From Viridibacillus arvi (GTDB lineage Bacteria > Bacillota > Bacilli > Bacillales_A > Planococcaceae), in NCBI RefSeq assembly GCF_001274945.1, contig NZ_LILB01000001.1, forward strand, positions 1,489,111-1,553,110: DNA of 64,000 nt. Reading direction: 5' to 3'. This document shows positions 26,360 to 36,263 of this stretch, one piece after another (the stretch's first letter is position 1; the number at the start of each line of letters is the position of its first letter). The position numbers and the translations under genes are program-made. Under the pieces are notes generated by a model. That model saw only the letters and a list, made by a program, of their open reading frames with translations, made no database searches and was not told where the DNA came from.

Positions 26360-27054
26360 CGCTTCAGTACCTCCCCAACTTCTTCAATTAGATGTGCTAA
26401 TTCAGCTGATTTTGCCAAGATTTCAGGTGTTTGCTCAGCTTTTTGTAAGGCTTCGCGAACGTGTCCCCATTGTTCAACTTCTCTTGTCCATTTAGTATGG
26501 AAGACGTCAGAGTGTTGTTGTTTTAATACTGGACCTAATAGTTTTTCAAGTTCGCTTAAATTCATTTCTCCTCGTTCTAATACAAGGATTTCATAAATTT
26601 TCTCGTCCTCTAATAGGATTACCTCATCGATAATTTTCCAACAATTTTGTAATGCCCATTCACGGATGACTTTTGCGTGTATATTTGGCTGTAGAATTAG
26701 GCGCTCTACCCCTTCTAATGCCAAGGGATGCTTTTCTAAAATGGACGTGATTAATGGTCCACCCATACCTGCAATTGTAATGGCCGTAACGCCGTCACCT
26801 GGTTCGATAGCTGCAAGGCCGTCTGCAAGTCTTACAGTAATTTTATTTGTTAGTTTTTCTTTTTGGACTTCGTGGCATGCTGAATCATAAGGCCCCTTTA
26901 CTACTTCTCCAGCAATAGCGCTCTTTGCGATATTGTTATGTACGAGATAGCAAGGTAAATAAGCATGATCACTACCAATATCTGCGACAATAGCGTCTTG
27001 TGGAACGAATTTCGCAACTGTTTCTAGTCGTTTTGATAGTTTTTGTGCATTCAT
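26356..27054 (-). CDS. trmK: tRNA (adenine(22)-N(1))-methyltransferase TrmK
   Basis: This 232-residue SAM-dependent methyltransferase has a motif I region (AIVADIGSDHAYLPC, about 19-33) and ITIAGMGGPLI with the family's Gly-rich segment. It methylates A22 of bacterial tRNAs. Length and pairing with yqfO match B. subtilis YqfN/TrmK. AGGAGG lies upstream of its start. Confidence 0.94.
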   Translation of the reverse strand: MNAQKLSKRLETVAKFVPQDAIVADIGSDHAYLPCYLVHNNIAKSAIAGEVVKGPYDSACHEVQKEKLTNKITVRLADGLAAIEPGDGVTAITIAGMGGPLITSILEKHPLALEGVERLILQPNIHAKVIREWALQNCWKIIDEVILLEDEKIYEILVLERGEMNLSELEKLLGPVLKQQHSDVFHTKWTREVEQWGHVREALQKAEQTPEILAKSAELAHLIEEVGEVLKR

Positions 27055-27110
27055 GGCAGAAGCCTCCTTTCATGTTGTATTGTAACGAAAATATGCATTT
27101 TTGCATAGAA

Positions 27111-27140
27111 AAACCCCTATCCTCTAAGGAGAATAAGGGC
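27111..27140 (-). terminator. probable cccA terminator
   Basis: Minus-strand RNA from 27139 to 27114 forms an imperfect stem (CCCTTAT-CTC with GAG-ATAGGG) followed by GTTTTTC. It lies 23 bp past the cccA stop. Confidence 0.55.
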
Positions 27141-27162
27141 TCTTGCATATATAGTGATTTAA

Positions 27163-27522
27163 TTATTTCAAATCAGCGATATATTTAGCCATAGCATCAA
27201 GGTTATCTGCTGGTACTAAACCACCAGGCATACCTGATCCTTTACCGTTTTGAAGAATATCTTTAGCCTCATCAGCTGATAAACCAGTACCATGTAAGTT
27301 TGGTCCAAAAGCGCCTTCTAGGTTTTCACCGTGGCAAGAAATACACTTGCTAGCTGCGAATGCTTCAGGATCAAATTCACCTGCTGCTTCTTCAGTTTTA
27401 GGTTCTTCGCCGCCTTTTGCGATTTCTTCTTTTTTGTCTGCTCCATCAAGAGACATGAAGAAAATCAAACCGATACCAAAAGCCATAATTAGGATATACG
27501 GAATAATCGGATTCTTTTTCAT
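27163..27522 (-). CDS. cccA: membrane-anchored cytochrome c550
   Basis: This protein of about 119 residues has an N-terminal membrane anchor (IPYILIMAFGIGLIFFMSL), an acidic linker (EEPKTEEAAGEFDPE) and a class I cytochrome c domain. Heme binds covalently at CISCH (Cys58 and Cys61 region), and the distal Met ligand is in GSGMPGG. It carries electrons in the respiratory chain outside the membrane. ATG at 27522 is preferred over TTG at 27525 by spacing from GAGGAG. Position near sigA and trmK matches Bacillus cccA. Confidence 0.94.
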   Translation of the reverse strand: MKKNPIIPYILIMAFGIGLIFFMSLDGADKKEEIAKGGEEPKTEEAAGEFDPEAFAASKCISCHGENLEGAFGPNLHGTGLSADEAKDILQNGKGSGMPGGLVPADNLDAMAKYIADLK

Positions 27523-27639
27523 CAATTAACACTCCTCATAAGTTCAGTTTTATTTCTAAATAAATAGAATCAGTCAACACTTAATATTGTACTTCATTCT
27601 ATTGAAAACGAAAAGACTTATTGGGGAGTTTTTCGGCGG

Positions 27640-27670
27640 AATGTGACAAATTTGCCACATTCGTCACATT
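27640..27670. promoter_or_regulatory. palindromic element between acd and cccA
   Basis: A 22-bp near-perfect palindrome (27640-27661; AATGTG at one end, CACATT at the other, AAATTT centre, one mismatched pair) is followed by an extra GTCACATT (27663-27670), which pairs with AATGTGAC at 27640. It lies about 120 bp upstream of cccA and touches the acyl-CoA dehydrogenase stop codon. The TGTGA/TCACA character recalls Rex or Crp/Fnr sites, but the spacing does not match exactly. Confidence 0.4.
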
Positions 27671-28808
27671 AACATCCAATTTGACGAGCAATTACCATTC
27701 TTTGTACTTCAGAGGTTCCTTCTCCAATTTCTAGCAATTTTGCATCTCTCATATAGCGCTCCACTTCATATTCTTTCATGTAGCCGTAGCCGCCGTGAAT
27801 TTGAATAGCTTGGTCAGCTATTTCCATAGCTATTTCTGAAGCATATAATTTTGCCATTGCTGCCTCTTTTGTAAAAGGTTTACCTTCGTCTTTTAACCAA
27901 GATGCTTTGTATACCATATTTCTTGCCAATTCTATTTTCATTGCCATATCTGCTAGTTTAAATTGTGTTACTTGGAAAGATGATAATGTTTGACCGAATT
28001 GCTTGCGTTCTTTTGAGTAACTGAGCGCTCGCTCGAAAGCAGCTTGTGCAATACCGACCGCCATAGCTGCAATACCGATTCGTCCACCATCTAGTGTGAC
28101 AAGAAATTGACGGAAGCCATTTCCTTTTTTACCAAGTAAATTTTCTTGTGGCACACGTACATTTTCAAGAATTAGTTCGGTTGTATTGGATGCATTTAAG
28201 CCCATTTTTTCGTAACGATCTAAAACGGTAAAACCTTCTGCATCGGTCGGAACAATAATAGCACTAATTTCTTTTTTACCATCTTTTATATCTGTTATAG
28301 CTGTTAATGCTAGATGTTTTGCATAGCTAGCATTTGTAATATACACTTTGCTACCATTAATCACAAAATCTTGCCCATCTTCTTTTGCTTGTGTTTCGGT
28401 ACCTCCAGCATCAGATCCAGCGTTCGGTTCTGTTAATCCGAAAGCCCCGAATGATTCGCCAGTACAAATAGGTGTTAAATATTTTTCCTTTTGTTCTTTT
28501 GTACCAAATAAATGCAGTGGAGCTCCCCCGAGTGAAATATGAGCGGAATATGTAATGCCTGTAGAAGCACATGCTCGGCTCAACTCTTCAGTCACAATAG
28601 CAAAACTAGTTGTGTCTGCTCCTGCTCCTCCGTACTCTTCTTCAAACGGCAAGCCCATCATCCCCATGTCGGCAAGCTGTTTGAAAATCTCCTTTGGAAA
28701 AGCTTTCGTGCGATCGCGTTCAATTGCTCCTGGTGCTACAACTTCATCAGCAAACTCCTTCATTGTTTTTCGAATCATTTGCTGTTCTGATGTAAGATCA
28801 AAATTCAT
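27669..28808 (-). CDS. acyl-CoA dehydrogenase (short-chain/butyryl type)
   Basis: This 379-residue flavoprotein has both family signatures: FGAFGLTEPNAGSDAGGT in the middle domain and QIHGGYGYMKEYEVERYMRD near the C-terminus. The catalytic-base Glu is in GEGTSEVQR. It oxidises acyl-CoA to trans-2-enoyl-CoA with ETF as acceptor. Similarity is to AcdA/Bcd-type enzymes; chain-length preference is not certain. It is monocistronic, with GGGGAG upstream of the start. Confidence 0.93.
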   Translation of the reverse strand: MNFDLTSEQQMIRKTMKEFADEVVAPGAIERDRTKAFPKEIFKQLADMGMMGLPFEEEYGGAGADTTSFAIVTEELSRACASTGITYSAHISLGGAPLHLFGTKEQKEKYLTPICTGESFGAFGLTEPNAGSDAGGTETQAKEDGQDFVINGSKVYITNASYAKHLALTAITDIKDGKKEISAIIVPTDAEGFTVLDRYEKMGLNASNTTELILENVRVPQENLLGKKGNGFRQFLVTLDGGRIGIAAMAVGIAQAAFERALSYSKERKQFGQTLSSFQVTQFKLADMAMKIELARNMVYKASWLKDEGKPFTKEAAMAKLYASEIAMEIADQAIQIHGGYGYMKEYEVERYMRDAKLLEIGEGTSEVQRMVIARQIGC

Positions 28809-28909
28809 ACAATCACTCCCCTTTGTGAATACGCTTACACATTAGATTATACAGAAACAAATTGTATATTCATAGAATAAAACGCATTTAACGAGAAAAT
28901 ATGAAAATT

Positions 28910-29473
28910 TTAGAAGAAAAGTATGTATGTAAAAATAATTAATAATCCACCCGCTCCTGAAATCATAAAGTAGATGAGTTTCATCCATATACCTGAAACT
29001 AACCATAAGACGCAATTCGCTATAATTGCAATATGCATCGCTAGTGGATTATCGGGTAAATAGATTTCCATAACTCTAACAGAAATTCCGAGTAATAGGA
29101 GGGCAGCCGCAGTATATGCAAGAGTGGTTAAAATATCTTTTTGTGTCGCGAACTTAAAAACATAAAATAGTAAACCAACGATTGCAATAGATACGATAAT
29201 AATAGGAAAAACGACAAATTTCACGCTTATTAGAAATAACAATACGAGTAGGGAGATTGTACTTACACCTAATAAGGTCATTATCCATTGTTTCTTTGAG
29301 CGCTCTTTTGAAAGAATAGCATTTTTTGAACTAATTTCGAGTTCAGTTGTAGCTAGCTCCTCCCCTTCTGCATATAAGGTGGATAAAAAATCACAATAAT
29401 GTTCTGGTAATAAGTTATTTTCTTTCCAAAATAAGATTTCATTTAGGATTGTTTCTTTTCGTTGATTCTTCAT
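28910..29473 (-). CDS. multi-spanning membrane protein, unknown
   Basis: This 187-residue protein has a soluble N-terminal part (about 1-60, with ILFWKENNLLPEHYCDFL) and then five or six hydrophobic helices to the C-terminus. The short N-terminal motif recalls DUF2157-like membrane proteins, but I cannot assign it. It lies between the acyl-CoA dehydrogenase and sigA genes on the same strand, after the sigA terminator, so it is probably transcribed alone. Confidence 0.65.
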   Translation of the reverse strand: MKNQRKETILNEILFWKENNLLPEHYCDFLSTLYAEGEELATTELEISSKNAILSKERSKKQWIMTLLGVSTISLLVLLFLISVKFVVFPIIIVSIAIVGLLFYVFKFATQKDILTTLAYTAAALLLLGISVRVMEIYLPDNPLAMHIAIIANCVLWLVSGIWMKLIYFMISGAGGLLIIFTYILFF

Positions 29474-29527
29474 CTAGTAGTCCCCCAACTAAAAAACCAA
29501 TTTCATCCATAATTTTACCTTATTTAT

Positions 29528-29559
29528 ATAAAAAAGGCACCCCTGTAAAGGAGTGCCTT
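29528..29559 (-). terminator. dnaG-sigA terminator
   Basis: AAGGCACCCC (29534-29543) and GGAGTGCCTT (29550-29559) form a stem followed on the minus strand by a T-run. It is 6 bp past the sigA stop. Confidence 0.85.
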
Positions 29560-29564
29560 AAGGA

Positions 29565-30698
29565 CTATTCTAAGAAATCTTTTAAACGTTTGCTTCGAGA
29601 TGGATGGCGCAATTTTCTTAGTGCCTTCGCTTCGATTTGACGAATACGTTCACGTGTAACGCCAAATACTTTCCCTACTTCTTCAAGTGTACGCGTACGT
29701 CCATCATCTAAACCAAAACGTAAACGTAACACATTTTCTTCACGATCAGTTAATGTATCAAGTACATCTTCTAATTGTTCTTTTAGTAATTCATACGCTG
29801 CATGATCAGATGGTGATTGTGCTTCTGAGTCTTCAATAAAGTCTCCTAAGTGTGAATCATCTTCTTCACCAATTGGCGTTTCAAGAGAAACTGGTTCTTG
29901 TGCGATTTTCAAGATTTCACGAACTTTTTCGGGAGTTAAATCCATCTCTTCTCCGATTTCTTCAGGAGATGGTTCACGACCTAAGTCTTGTAAAAGTTGA
30001 CGTTGTACACGAATTAATTTGTTAATTGTTTCAACCATGTGTACTGGAATACGAATTGTTCTCGCTTGGTCAGCAATTGCACGTGTAATGGCTTGGCGAA
30101 TCCACCAAGTTGCATAAGTACTAAATTTGAATCCTTTGCGATAGTCAAATTTTTCAACTGCTTTAATAAGCCCCATATTACCTTCTTGTATTAAATCAAG
30201 GAATAGCATACCACGACCAACATAGCGTTTCGCAATACTTACTACAAGTCGTAAGTTGGCTTCAGCTAATCTCTTACGTGCTTCGTCATCACCTTGCTCA
30301 ATACGTTCAGCAAGTGCGATCTCTTCTTTAGCACTTAATAAATCTACACGGCCAATTTCTTTTAGGTACATTCTTACAGGGTCATTAATTTTAACACCTG
30401 GAGGTACGCTTAAATCATTTAAGTCAAACGTCTCTTCAGCTGCATTGCCTTTTAATAGACGATCAAGATTTTCCTCATCACCGTCTTTACCACCAAGTTC
30501 AATACCTTTTGATTCTAATTGCTCGATAAATTCTTCTACTTGGTCTGCTTCCATTTCGTAGGATTGTAGTTTGTCTGCAATCTCAAGGTAAGTTAATTCA
30601 CCATTCTTTTTACCTGAATCTACTAAATGTTTTTTTGCTTCTTCTAGAGTATGTTCATGTTCAACTACTGGTTTAATATTTTTAGACTTGTCTGCCAT
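29565..30698 (-). CDS. sigA: primary RNA polymerase sigma factor SigA (RpoD)
   Basis: The protein has 377 residues from the ATG at 30698 (GAAGGAGGAAAC upstream). Region 1.1 is at the N-terminus, followed by [11 protein letters not shown] (1.2), [24 protein letters not shown] (2.1-2.2, quoted in part), [14 protein letters not shown] (2.3-2.4) and [20 protein letters not shown] (4.2, the -35 reading helix). It directs transcription of housekeeping genes. It follows dnaG by 32 bp in the conserved dnaG-sigA macromolecular-synthesis operon. Confidence 0.98.
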   Translation of the reverse strand: MADKSKNIKPVVEHEHTLEEAKKHLVDSGKKNGELTYLEIADKLQSYEMEADQVEEFIEQLESKGIELGGKDGDEENLDRLLKGNAAEETFDLNDLSVPPGVKINDPVRMYLKEIGRVDLLSAKEEIALAERIEQGDDEARKRLAEANLRLVVSIAKRYVGRGMLFLDLIQEGNMGLIKAVEKFDYRKGFKFSTYATWWIRQAITRAIADQARTIRIPVHMVETINKLIRVQRQLLQDLGREPSPEEIGEEMDLTPEKVREILKIAQEPVSLETPIGEEDDSHLGDFIEDSEAQSPSDHAAYELLKEQLEDVLDTLTDREENVLRLRFGLDDGRTRTLEEVGKVFGVTRERIRQIEAKALRKLRHPSRSKRLKDFLE

Positions 30699-30730
30699 AG
30701 GTGTTTCCTCCTTCAACAACCGAATCCGCA

Positions 30731-32548
30731 TCACATTGCCGATAACGATTTTCTTAAATCAATTACTTCTTGTGAAAGCTTTAATGCACTTCCGAAATCA
30801 TGCATTTTCTCCGCTTCTTTTAATGCGTGATTCTTATCTTGAATTTGCTGCTCAATTTTATACTTTTGAACTTGTTTCAAGCAATCCGAGATCTCTTCTT
30901 CGAGATGCTCTGGATCACGATCCGCTAAAGCTGCTTCCATTGCAATTTTTCGTAATTCACTATCTTCCAGAACTTCAGCAAATCGCTGATAATCTGCTTT
31001 CTGATGGTTTTCATAGAAACCTATGAGATGTACATAGACCGCTAAATAGTCATCTCTAACAAATGGTTCTTGCTCCGCTAATCGTACACGATCAACAACG
31101 TCAATGTTATGTAACATATGTGCTAGAAGTAATCTTTCAGCACGATCTATCGCTGTGATTTTCTTTTTAGGGAGCTTCATTTGCGGCGCAGGGGACTGTT
31201 GTTGCTGCTCTTGCCTTTTTGAGTTTTGGGCAAGCTGTCCTTCCTTTTGGCGCAGTTGCATATTTAGCGTGTCTTCTGAAATATTCGTTTCTGTTGATAT
31301 TTGCTTTACATATAATTCTTTCTCAATTGGTGAGATTCCTCCAACTAAATAGTTCAAGGCTTCATCTACATACTGCAATATATCATTATTAAATTGGAAG
31401 TTTTTATTTCTGCGTGCATACATTAACATAAATGCTATATAACTGAGTGGTTCTTCAATAATCTTAGATTTAAAAGATTCTTCTCCAAACTGCTTTATAT
31501 AGTCATCCGGATCTAGCCCTGTTGGGAGTACTGCCACATCTACTTTCATCTTTTCTGCGTGTAACATTTCCGCAGCTCGCTTTGCAGCCTCCCAGCCGGC
31601 TTTATCTCCGTCATAACAAACAATGATACGTTCAGCTAGACGTTTTATCTTGTTCAAATGTTGCATCGTAAGTGCTGTTCCCATTGTAGCAACAGAATTA
31701 TGAACATTTGCCTTTTTACCTGATAGAACATCCATAAAGCCTTCAAATAATACAATCTTTCTCTCTTTACGAATAACCGGTCGAGCTTGATCCAAATTAT
31801 AAAGGACTTGCCCTTTATGGAAAATTGGTGATTCTGGACTATTCAAATACTTGGCGTCTTCTCCAGTATTATCAATTATCCTTCCTGAGAAAGCGATTAT
31901 TCTCCCACCTTCATCTTTGATCGGAAACATTATTCTTTCCCGGAAGCGGTCAAACCATCCTGAGCCATCTTCCTTTTGAATAATGAGTCCACATTGTTCC
32001 ATTTCTGCTAACTCGAAACCCTTTCGTTTTAACAGTTGAGTCAATGAATCCCAATGAGGTAAGGACCAGCCAATGCCATAAGATTCGATAAGTTCCTTCG
32101 TAAATCCTCTTTGTTGCAAATATATAAGAGCTTTTTCCCCTTCCTCCGTATTAAGGAGGAGATGCTGATAATACTCAGCAGCAAAAGCATGAGCTTCTTT
32201 CATCCGCCCTTCTTCTTTAGAAATAGGGTGCGTTTGTTCCTCAGAAGTTGATACCTCTACATGAACGCCCACACGATCACCTAGCTTAGCGACCGCCTCT
32301 TGAAATGGAATATGATCGATATCCATCAAGAATGTAATAGCGTTCCCTCCAGCTCCGCAACCAAAGCAATGGAATATTTGTTTATCTGTAGATACAGAAA
32401 ATGAAGGTGTCGATTCACCATGAAACGGACATAAACCAAACCAGTTTCTGCCACGCTTCGTCAATTGCACATAATCATTGATGACATCAACTATATCTGC
32501 CTGAGAACGAATTTGTTCAATAATCTCTTCAGGTATTCTTTGAGCCAT
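30731..32548 (-). CDS. dnaG: DNA primase
   Basis: This 605-residue protein has an N-terminal CHC2 zinc finger (Cys40, His43, Cys61, Cys64). The catalytic TOPRIM region includes [23 protein letters not shown] and [21 protein letters not shown]-terminal helicase-binding domain comes after a Gln-rich linker (about residue 445-460). It makes RNA primers at replication forks. Upstream ppsR is separated by a terminator, so dnaG-sigA has its own promoter in 32549-32738. Confidence 0.97.
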   Translation of the reverse strand: MAQRIPEEIIEQIRSQADIVDVINDYVQLTKRGRNWFGLCPFHGESTPSFSVSTDKQIFHCFGCGAGGNAITFLMDIDHIPFQEAVAKLGDRVGVHVEVSTSEEQTHPISKEEGRMKEAHAFAAEYYQHLLLNTEEGEKALIYLQQRGFTKELIESYGIGWSLPHWDSLTQLLKRKGFELAEMEQCGLIIQKEDGSGWFDRFRERIMFPIKDEGGRIIAFSGRIIDNTGEDAKYLNSPESPIFHKGQVLYNLDQARPVIRKERKIVLFEGFMDVLSGKKANVHNSVATMGTALTMQHLNKIKRLAERIIVCYDGDKAGWEAAKRAAEMLHAEKMKVDVAVLPTGLDPDDYIKQFGEESFKSKIIEEPLSYIAFMLMYARRNKNFQFNNDILQYVDEALNYLVGGISPIEKELYVKQISTETNISEDTLNMQLRQKEGQLAQNSKRQEQQQQSPAPQMKLPKKKITAIDRAERLLLAHMLHNIDVVDRVRLAEQEPFVRDDYLAVYVHLIGFYENHQKADYQRFAEVLEDSELRKIAMEAALADRDPEHLEEEISDCLKQVQKYKIEQQIQDKNHALKEAEKMHDFGSALKLSQEVIDLRKSLSAM

Positions 32549-32644
32549 TCCATCACCATCTTTACTTGCTAATAACTGAATTCGAGATAATCATATAAAA
32601 GTCCTGCATATTTCGACATAAAAATTTATATTTTATTATGGAAA

Positions 32645-32672
32645 GGTAAAAATGCTTATATACATTTTTACC
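32645..32672. other. perfect inverted repeat in the dnaG upstream region
   Basis: GGTAAAAATG (32645-32654) and CATTTTTACC (32663-32672) form a 10-bp stem with an 8-nt loop about 100 bp upstream of dnaG. It lacks a strong U-tract on the minus strand, so it is more likely an operator or leader hairpin than a terminator. Confidence 0.4.
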
Positions 32673-32729
32673 ACAATTTTTTATTATAAAACATTTTGTC
32701 TGAAAAATCTATCACTTTTTTTGTAAAAC

Positions 32730-32762
32730 ACACAAAAAAACCTCCCCAAGAACGGGGCGGTT
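32730..32762 (-). terminator. ppsR terminator
   Basis: Minus-strand AACCGCCCC and GGGGAGGTT (32762-32739) form a GC-rich stem with one mismatch, followed by seven T residues. Confidence 0.88.
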
Positions 32763-32774
32763 AGCATACTTATA

Positions 32775-33590
32775 TCATTGTTTCGATAATTGAATGCGAT
32801 GCAGAATATCATTTGCAGTTTCTTCTACTGCACGGTTCGTCACATCAATGACATGACAACCAATTCGATCGACAACTTTTCGGAAATGTACGATTTCTTC
32901 ATTGATTCGATCAAGTTTAGCGTAATTCGCACCGTCGTTTAACCCAAGTGCAATCAAACGCTCTTTTCTTATATTATTCAACTTTTCAGGTGAAATTACA
33001 AGCCCAAAGCATTTTTGAGAATCCACTAAAAATAATTCTTCTGGTGGTTCAACTTCGGGAACAAGTGGTACGTTTGCAACTTTAAAACGCTTATGCGCTA
33101 AATACTGCGATAATGGTGTTTTTGAAGTACGCGAAACTCCTACTAACACGATGTCTGCTAGTAATAAGCCTCTAGGGTCTCGACCATCATCATATTTAAC
33201 TGCAAATTCAATTGCTTCAATCTTTTTAAAATAATCATCATCTAATTTTCTTACTAACCCAGGCTCTTCTACAGGCTCTATTTTCAAAGTTTCTTCCAAT
33301 TTCCCCATTAGTGGTCCCATCAAATCAATTGCTGGAACAATCATATTGTCACTTAAGTGTTGTATATAAGAGCGCATCTCTTCTTTTACAAGTGTATAGA
33401 CGATGATGGCTCCTTGTTCAGTAGCTAAATGAACGATTTCATTTAACTGTTCCAAACTTTCCACATGAGGGAATCGCTTCAAAAATGTATCTTGCATACC
33501 TGGTCTGAATTGACTGATTGCAGCTTTCGTGACAAGTTCTCCTGTCTCGCCAACTGAATCAGAAACGATAAATACTGCTAATTTATTCAT
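32775..33590 (-). CDS. ppsR: pyruvate, phosphate dikinase regulatory protein family (YqfL)
   Basis: The protein has 271 residues from the ATG at 33590 (GAGGTG at 9 nt). It starts [19 protein letters not shown], typical of the DUF299 kinase/phosphorylase family. The P-loop-like [15 protein letters not shown] lies near residue 152. Family members regulate PEP synthase or PPDK by ADP-dependent phosphorylation and Pi-dependent dephosphorylation. In B. subtilis YqfL works with CcpN in controlling gluconeogenesis, and the two genes are adjacent here too. Confidence 0.93.
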   Translation of the reverse strand: MNKLAVFIVSDSVGETGELVTKAAISQFRPGMQDTFLKRFPHVESLEQLNEIVHLATEQGAIIVYTLVKEEMRSYIQHLSDNMIVPAIDLMGPLMGKLEETLKIEPVEEPGLVRKLDDDYFKKIEAIEFAVKYDDGRDPRGLLLADIVLVGVSRTSKTPLSQYLAHKRFKVANVPLVPEVEPPEELFLVDSQKCFGLVISPEKLNNIRKERLIALGLNDGANYAKLDRINEEIVHFRKVVDRIGCHVIDVTNRAVEETANDILHRIQLSKQ

Positions 33591-33603
33591 TGAATGCATC
33601 ACC

Positions 33604-34242
33604 TCACAAATCATGGTTATCCGCAAGCGATAAAAATGCTCGCGTAATATTTGTTTTTGTTAGCCGACCTATGACTTCGTAGCCATCAGGATGTTCAAGG
33701 ACGACAGGTAGCGCATCAATTTGTCTTTCAATAAGCTTTTGAGCAGCTTGAATCAATCCATCTGATTTCATACAAAATGCAATATTAGGCATTCTAGTCA
33801 TTATTATATGCACTGGGATATGATTTAAGTCCTGATTTCCAATACTTGTGCGAAGCAAATCTTTCCTTGATAGGACACCTGTTAAGTAAGCGTTTTTGTC
33901 TACAACAAAAAGTGTTCCAACGTCTTCTAGAAACATCTGACAGATGGCATCATATACTGAAATATTCTCAGATACTACAACCGGAATTGATTGAAAATCT
34001 TTCACTTTCATATTCATCATGCTATCTATAACAGCTTGACCTGTCTTTTTACCAGAATAAAAATAACCAACACGTGGTCTAGCATCTAAATAACCTGCCA
34101 TTGTAAGTATGGCTAGATCTGGTCTTAGTGTTGCTCTAGTCAGTGAAAGACGCTCAGCAATTTGTTCTCCCGTTATAGGACCGTTACCTTTAACAATTTC
34201 TAAGATCTCTTCCTGACGTTTGTTGAGTTCTATTGGACTCAC
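33604..34242 (-). CDS. ccpN: gluconeogenesis repressor CcpN
   Basis: This protein of about 212 residues has an N-terminal HTH ([39 protein letters not shown]) and two CBS domains (about 70-205, with [28 protein letters not shown]). It matches B. subtilis CcpN (YqzB) through most of its length. The GTG at 34242 gives the family N-terminus ([10 protein letters not shown]); a TTG at 34266 would add eight residues. GAGG lies only 2 nt from the GTG, so the start is not certain. It represses gapB and pckA type genes in glycolytic conditions. Confidence 0.92.
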   Translation of the reverse strand: MSPIELNKRQEEILEIVKGNGPITGEQIAERLSLTRATLRPDLAILTMAGYLDARPRVGYFYSGKKTGQAVIDSMMNMKVKDFQSIPVVVSENISVYDAICQMFLEDVGTLFVVDKNAYLTGVLSRKDLLRTSIGNQDLNHIPVHIIMTRMPNIAFCMKSDGLIQAAQKLIERQIDALPVVLEHPDGYEVIGRLTKTNITRAFLSLADNHDL

Positions 34243-34269
34243 CGCCTCAAAAAGTGTTATACTCAATAC

Positions 34270-34300
34270 TTGATAAGTATATACTATTTCACTGTATATT
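34270..34300 (+). promoter_or_regulatory. possible glyQS promoter
   Basis: TTGATA (34270-34275) and TATATT (34295-34300) lie upstream of the T-box leader with a 19-bp spacer, longer than ideal. The same AT-rich stretch must also hold the divergent ccpN promoter. Confidence 0.35.
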
Positions 34301-34332
34301 GCTAAGAAAAGAAACGCATGTTACAATGTGTT

Positions 34333-34545
34333 CAAATCATATAGGCGATGAACGGAAAATAAGTATCATTTCAAAACATAGCGAGTAGGGAAAGTGAAAG
34401 CCTACAGGAAATGAGAAACGGCAGCCGGGAGCTAATTTATTTAAAGAGGACTAAGTTTATTCTTAATCAATCGGGGTGGAACCGCGGGTCATTACGCACT
34501 CGTCCCCGGGCATTGTGCCCGGAGACGGGTGCTTTCTTATTTTCA
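34333..34545 (+). ncRNA. glycine T-box riboswitch leader of glyQS
   Basis: The leader contains the T-box core GGGGTGGAACCGCGGGT (34473-34489), which forms the antiterminator bulge that reads the tRNA acceptor end. Upstream are Stem I elements: GATGAACGGAAAAT, AGCGAGTAGGGAAAGTG, and paired TCATTTC/GAAATGA. The candidate specifier GGC at 34420-34422 is a glycine codon in the expected 3' side of Stem I, inferred without folding. Uncharged tRNA-Gly would favour antitermination of the hairpin at 34496-34532. Confidence 0.88.
34496..34545 (+). terminator. T-box regulated terminator before glyQS
   Basis: GCACTCGTC (34496-34504) pairs with GACGGGTGC (34524-34532), and CCGGGCA (34506-34512) with TGCCCGG (34516-34522). 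TTTCTTATTTTC follows. The 5' arm overlaps sequence just after the T-box, as expected for mutually exclusive folds. Confidence 0.88.
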
Positions 34546-34567
34546 ATTACTTTTTGGAGGGATTTTC

Positions 34568-35950
34568 ATGGCAAAATCAATGGAAAATATCGTCAGCTTA
34601 GCAAAACATCGTGGATTCGTATTCCCAGGATCTGAAATCTACGGAGGATTAGCAAACACTTGGGATTACGGTCCACTTGGTGTAGAACTAAAAAACAACG
34701 TAAAAAAAGCATGGTGGAAAAAATTCGTTCAAGAATCACAATATAATGTTGGTCTTGACGCAGCTATTCTAATGAATCCAAAAACTTGGGTAGCATCTGG
34801 TCACGTTGGTAACTTCAATGACCCAATGGTGGACTGTAAAAAATGTAAATCTCGCCACCGAGCAGATAAGTTAATCGAAGATGCAGCGTTAGCACAAGGC
34901 CAAGAAATTATCGTAGATGGTTTACCATTAGATAAAATGGCTGAAGTTATGAGTGAATATGACGTGAAATGCCCAGATTGCGGCGAGCAAGATTTCACAG
35001 AAATCCGCCAATTCAACTTAATGTTCAAAACTTTCCAAGGCGTAACTGAATCTTCAACAAACGAAATTTTCTTACGTCCTGAAACAGCACAAGGTATTTT
35101 CGTGAACTTCAAAAACGTTCAACGTTCAATGCGTAAACGTACACCATTTGGTATTGCACAAGTTGGTAAGTCTTTCCGTAACGAAATTACTCCAGGGAAC
35201 TTCACTTTCCGTACACGTGAATTCGAACAAATGGAACTTGAGTTCTTCTGTAAACCGGGAACTGAATTAGAATGGCATGCTTACTGGAAAGAATTCTGTA
35301 AAAACTGGTTATTAAACTTAAGTATGTCTGAAAGCAGCATGCGCCTACGTGATCACGCAGACGATGAACTTTCTCACTATTCAAATGCTACAACAGATAT
35401 CGAATTCCAATTTCCATTTGGTTGGGGAGAACTTTGGGGCGTAGCATCTCGTACAGATTTCGATTTAAAACGTCATATGGAACATTCAGGTGAAGATTTC
35501 ACTTATATCGATCCAGTGACAAACGAACGCTATGTACCATATTGCATCGAACCATCATTAGGAGCAGACCGTGTAACACTAGCATTCTTATGTGATGCAT
35601 ATGACGAGGAAGAATTAGAAAACGACGACAAACGTACTGTTCTTCGTTTCCACCCTGCTTTAGCACCTTTCAAAGCAGCTGTATTACCACTTTCAAAAAA
35701 ATTAGCAGAGCAAGCTAATGATGTTTGGGCAGATCTTCGTAAAGAATTCCCAGTGGATTATGACGAATCTCAATCAATCGGTAAACGCTACCGTCGTCAA
35801 GATGAAATTGGTACACCATTCTGTATCACTTACGACTTTGACTCTGAAGAAGATGGCCAAGTAACAGTGCGTCACCGTGACTCAATGGAACAAGTTCGTA
35901 TACCGATTGCAGATGTTAAAGCTTACATCGCTAAACATTTAGAGTTCTAG
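34568..35950 (+). CDS. glyQS: glycyl-tRNA synthetase, single-chain class II type
   Basis: The protein has 460 residues from the ATG at 34568 (TGGAGGGATTTTC upstream). It is the alpha2-type enzyme, not the two-subunit GlyQ/GlyS form of B. subtilis. Class II features include [31 protein letters not shown] and the C-terminal motif 3 [10 protein letters not shown]. Two CxxC pairs (CKKC and CPDC) lie in the N-terminal insert. It charges tRNA-Gly and is controlled by the upstream T-box. It is divergent from ccpN. Confidence 0.96.
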   Translation: MAKSMENIVSLAKHRGFVFPGSEIYGGLANTWDYGPLGVELKNNVKKAWWKKFVQESQYNVGLDAAILMNPKTWVASGHVGNFNDPMVDCKKCKSRHRADKLIEDAALAQGQEIIVDGLPLDKMAEVMSEYDVKCPDCGEQDFTEIRQFNLMFKTFQGVTESSTNEIFLRPETAQGIFVNFKNVQRSMRKRTPFGIAQVGKSFRNEITPGNFTFRTREFEQMELEFFCKPGTELEWHAYWKEFCKNWLLNLSMSESSMRLRDHADDELSHYSNATTDIEFQFPFGWGELWGVASRTDFDLKRHMEHSGEDFTYIDPVTNERYVPYCIEPSLGADRVTLAFLCDAYDEEELENDDKRTVLRFHPALAPFKAAVLPLSKKLAEQANDVWADLRKEFPVDYDESQSIGKRYRRQDEIGTPFCITYDFDSEEDGQVTVRHRDSMEQVRIPIADVKAYIAKHLEF

Positions 35951-35995
35951 CAGCTAAGCTAGACTTTACTTAATAGACAGTAACATTATCAAACC

Positions 35996-36038
35996 AAAAA
36001 GAGTCGTGATGGGATATACTATCACGACTCTTTTTCTA
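35996..36038 (+). terminator. glyQS terminator
   Basis: A 15-bp perfect inverted repeat (35996-36010 and 36021-36035) around GAGTCGTGAT ends in TTTTT. Confidence 0.9.
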
Positions 36039-36263
36039 TCTCTTATAAATGTTACTCGTCAGCAATTTCACATTGGATAATAATATTAAAAGTAAACCAA
36101 ATATACTTCTGTAATTTGTCGTTGTAATATTGTTTCTTCCATTAAGATAACCAAATTGATTACTCGAAAATGGTGCTGAGTTTAATAAAAATAACAGAAA
36201 AGAAATAATTCAAAATCAATCTACTGACTATTGATTAATTTCAGTAGTCATTTTCTAATTCCC
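36039..36263. other. AT-rich intergenic stretch downstream of convergent glyQS and MFS genes
   Basis: No ORF with a ribosome binding site was recognised. A weak hairpin (CTACTGA at 36221-36227, TCAGTAG at 36241-36247) followed on the minus strand by T-rich sequence may terminate the catabolic operon. Confidence 0.4.
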
